A stretch of 64,000 bases of DNA from JAFEDN01 sp963818985. Lineage in GTDB: Bacteria > Pseudomonadota > Gammaproteobacteria > Coxiellales > Coxiellaceae. Both the position numbers and the translations under genes were made by a program. Positions 62,721 to 64,000 of the stretch are shown piece after piece. The stretch covers positions 62,001 through 126,000 of the forward strand of contig CAWFUJ010000009.1 in assembly GCA_963818985.1 (NCBI GenBank), read 5' to 3'. Numbering within the stretch: the first letter of the stretch is position 1; the number at the start of each line of letters is the position of its first letter. The notes under the pieces are model-generated. The model saw only the letters and a program-made list of their open reading frames with translations. It made no database searches and was not told where the DNA came from.

Positions 62721-64000
62721 AACGGGAGCTCCTTATTAAACATGAGAAATGACGGTTTTAACTGGTCGTAAAGTTGATTAAATAATTGTTGATTATGCTG
62801 ATAACGGCGGAAATTTTCGGTGATAGGTTCAATGATATGTTCGATAGCCGGTTTTGGAAAAGCGTCGGTTAACGATCCGCCATGGATAGCAAACCAAGCT
62901 AAGCGTGCCGCGCCGTAAGCTGCGCCAATCTCTGCTTGATGCCGATAGGTTAGAGTTTTGTGTAAAATAGTCGCGAGAATTTCTCCCCAATATTTGCTGC
63001 GAGCACCGCCACCTATGACTGCCAATTCTTTGACAGTGACACCCGCGTTATATATGACTTGTTGTCCTTGGGCAAAAGCAAAACCTATTCCTTCCAATAC
63101 CGCTTGAATTAATTCAGCCGCCCCCGTGGAATCTGTTAAACCGACCAAGGCTCCTCGTGCTTGAGGATTATTATGTGGGGTACGTTCGCCGGATAAATAA
63201 GGCAAAAAAATCGGGGTATAATTGGGATTATGTTGCTCTGCCAGGGCGATTAATTCATGGGTGTCATGTTGATTGATAACTTTACCAACCCACTGCAAGC
63301 AACTCGCCGAACTCAAATGCACGCTCATTTGGTGCCAGCGTGCTGGTAAGCAATGACACATGGTGTGTAGCGCTTCTTGCGGATTTGGACGAAACTGATC
63401 GTCGGCGACAAAATAGACTCCAGAAGTACCTATGGATAAAAATGCTTGGCCAACTTCAATAATGCCCATGCTGATGGCGCTGGCAGCATTATCTCCGCCA
63501 CCTGCTATGACCACAGTATTGTCGGGTATACCCCATTGCTTGGCAATGGCAGGTAAAACGATTGCGGTAATTTCTGATCCTTCAAACAATTCGGGCAATT
63601 GTTTTTCTTGCAAACCGGTCGCGTTAATCATATCGGTTGACCATTGTCGGTTGCCGACATCTAACCACATAGTCCCAGAAGCATCAGACATATCGCTGGC
63701 ATAAACCCCGGTGATTTGTAGACGTAAATAATCTTTGGGTAGTAAGACTTTGGCGATTTTCTTAAATATACTGGCTTCGTGTTCAGCGACCCATAAAACT
63801 TTTGGGGCAGTAAAACCAGGCATAATTAAATTACCAGTGATATTTAATGCTTCAGGCACGCGTTGTATTAATGTATGACATTGCGCTATTGCTCGGCCGT
63901 CGTTCCATAGCATGGCGGGACGTAATACTTGATCTTGATTGTTTAATAGTGTGGCGCCGTGCATTTGTCCGGAAAGCCCAATGGCGCGTAAATTTTTAAA
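62717..64000 (-). CDS. xylB: xylulokinase, 5' end outside the window
   Basis: Phosphorylates D-xylulose. The frame is open to the last base; GLSGQMHGATLLN is the conserved motif that normally lies near residue 75, so about 65 residues are beyond the edge. AMLWNDGRA, DASGTMWLDVGNRQWS (catalytic Asp region), GGGDNAASAISMG, SIGTSGVYF, PYLSGERTPHNN and the GGGARSKYW end are all present. First visible gene of the xylB-xylA-pfkA-purT cluster. Confidence 0.95.
   Translation of the reverse strand, partial: FKNLRAIGLSGQMHGATLLNNQDQVLRPAMLWNDGRAIAQCHTLIQRVPEALNITGNLIMPGFTAPKVLWVAEHEASIFKKIAKVLLPKDYLRLQITGVYASDMSDASGTMWLDVGNRQWSTDMINATGLQEKQLPELFEGSEITAIVLPAIAKQWGIPDNTVVIAGGGDNAASAISMGIIEVGQAFLSIGTSGVYFVADDQFRPNPQEALHTMCHCLPARWHQMSVHLSSASCLQWVGKVINQHDTHELIALAEQHNPNYTPIFLPYLSGERTPHNNPQARGALVGLTDSTGAAELIQAVLEGIGFAFAQGQQVIYNAGVTVKELAVIGGGARSKYWGEILATILHKTLTYRHQAEIGAAYGAARLAWFAIHGGSLTDAFPKPAIEHIIEPITENFRRYQHNQQLFNQLYDQLKPSFLMFNKELPL

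Overview
The window is AT-rich, densely coded gammaproteobacterial chromosome. The gene families fit the Legionellales (Coxiellaceae/Legionellaceae-like): a homodimeric-type AceE/AceF/Lpd operon, a divergent ffh / ypjD-corB locus as in enterics, Mpl, MlaA, LipA/LipB, BioC, a DedA-PAP2-LssY fusion, H1-like basic proteins and several orphan membrane proteins of the kind host-associated members carry. The taxon is an inference; no rRNA or tRNA gene was seen.

Layout. 0-3 kb: two orphan membrane proteins flank an APC-type amino-acid transporter. 2.7-8.5 kb: ffh (split into two reading frames), a truncated ypjD, corB, a prepilin-like protein, an adenylate kinase fused to thioredoxin, and an H1-like protein. 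9-16 kb: a KefB-like antiporter and the pyruvate dehydrogenase operon aceE-aceF-lpdA. 16-21.5 kb: an orphan membrane protein, a PAP2 enzyme, hemF, comF, a GNAT remnant, bioC and msrB. 21.4-30.3 kb: an MdtABC-like RND efflux operon whose adaptor and outer-membrane channel are intact, while one pump gene has a single frameshift and the other is in pieces. 30.4-38.4 kb: a lone tyrosine recombinase, a lysine-rich protein, an AI-2E family permease, the NHEJ pair ku-ligD, and small stress-type genes (DUF1328, a hydrophilin-like protein, CsbD, a glycine-zipper lipoprotein). 38.4-42 kb: a tightly overlapping hemB-nagK-rhomboid-nagA operon. 42-54.5 kb: trmL, mlaA, mpl, an orphan 502-aa membrane protein, the DedA-PAP2-LssY protein, lipA, lipB, rlmI, a DUF504 protein, an AAA/DUF4143 ATPase and cytochrome b561. 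54.5-64 kb: a heavily frameshifted pepN, a BioF2-type acyltransferase, an orphan secreted protein, purT, pfkA, xylA and xylB (xylB runs off the right edge).

How the genes connect. LipA and LipB supply the lipoyl group needed by AceF in the same window. XylA, XylB and PfkA give a short route from xylose toward glycolysis, whose pyruvate feeds AceEF-Lpd. NagK and NagA make glucosamine-6-phosphate from GlcNAc, and Mpl recycles murein tripeptide. Ku, LigD, CsbD, DUF1328 and the hydrophilin-like protein look like a dormancy/stress set.

Repeats. At least four families of short palindromic, MITE-like elements sit between genes. One (family A, termini GTCAATATT) has replaced the 5' half of ypjD, separates lipA from lipB, and leaves a collapsed 12-bp core at another site. 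A near-identical 39-bp direct repeat flanks purT and includes the 3' end of pfkA. Single-base indels recur in otherwise well-preserved genes (ffh, mdtB, trmL, pepN, a tiny gene beside DUF1328), so true decay and consensus error need to be separated before any of these is called a pseudogene.
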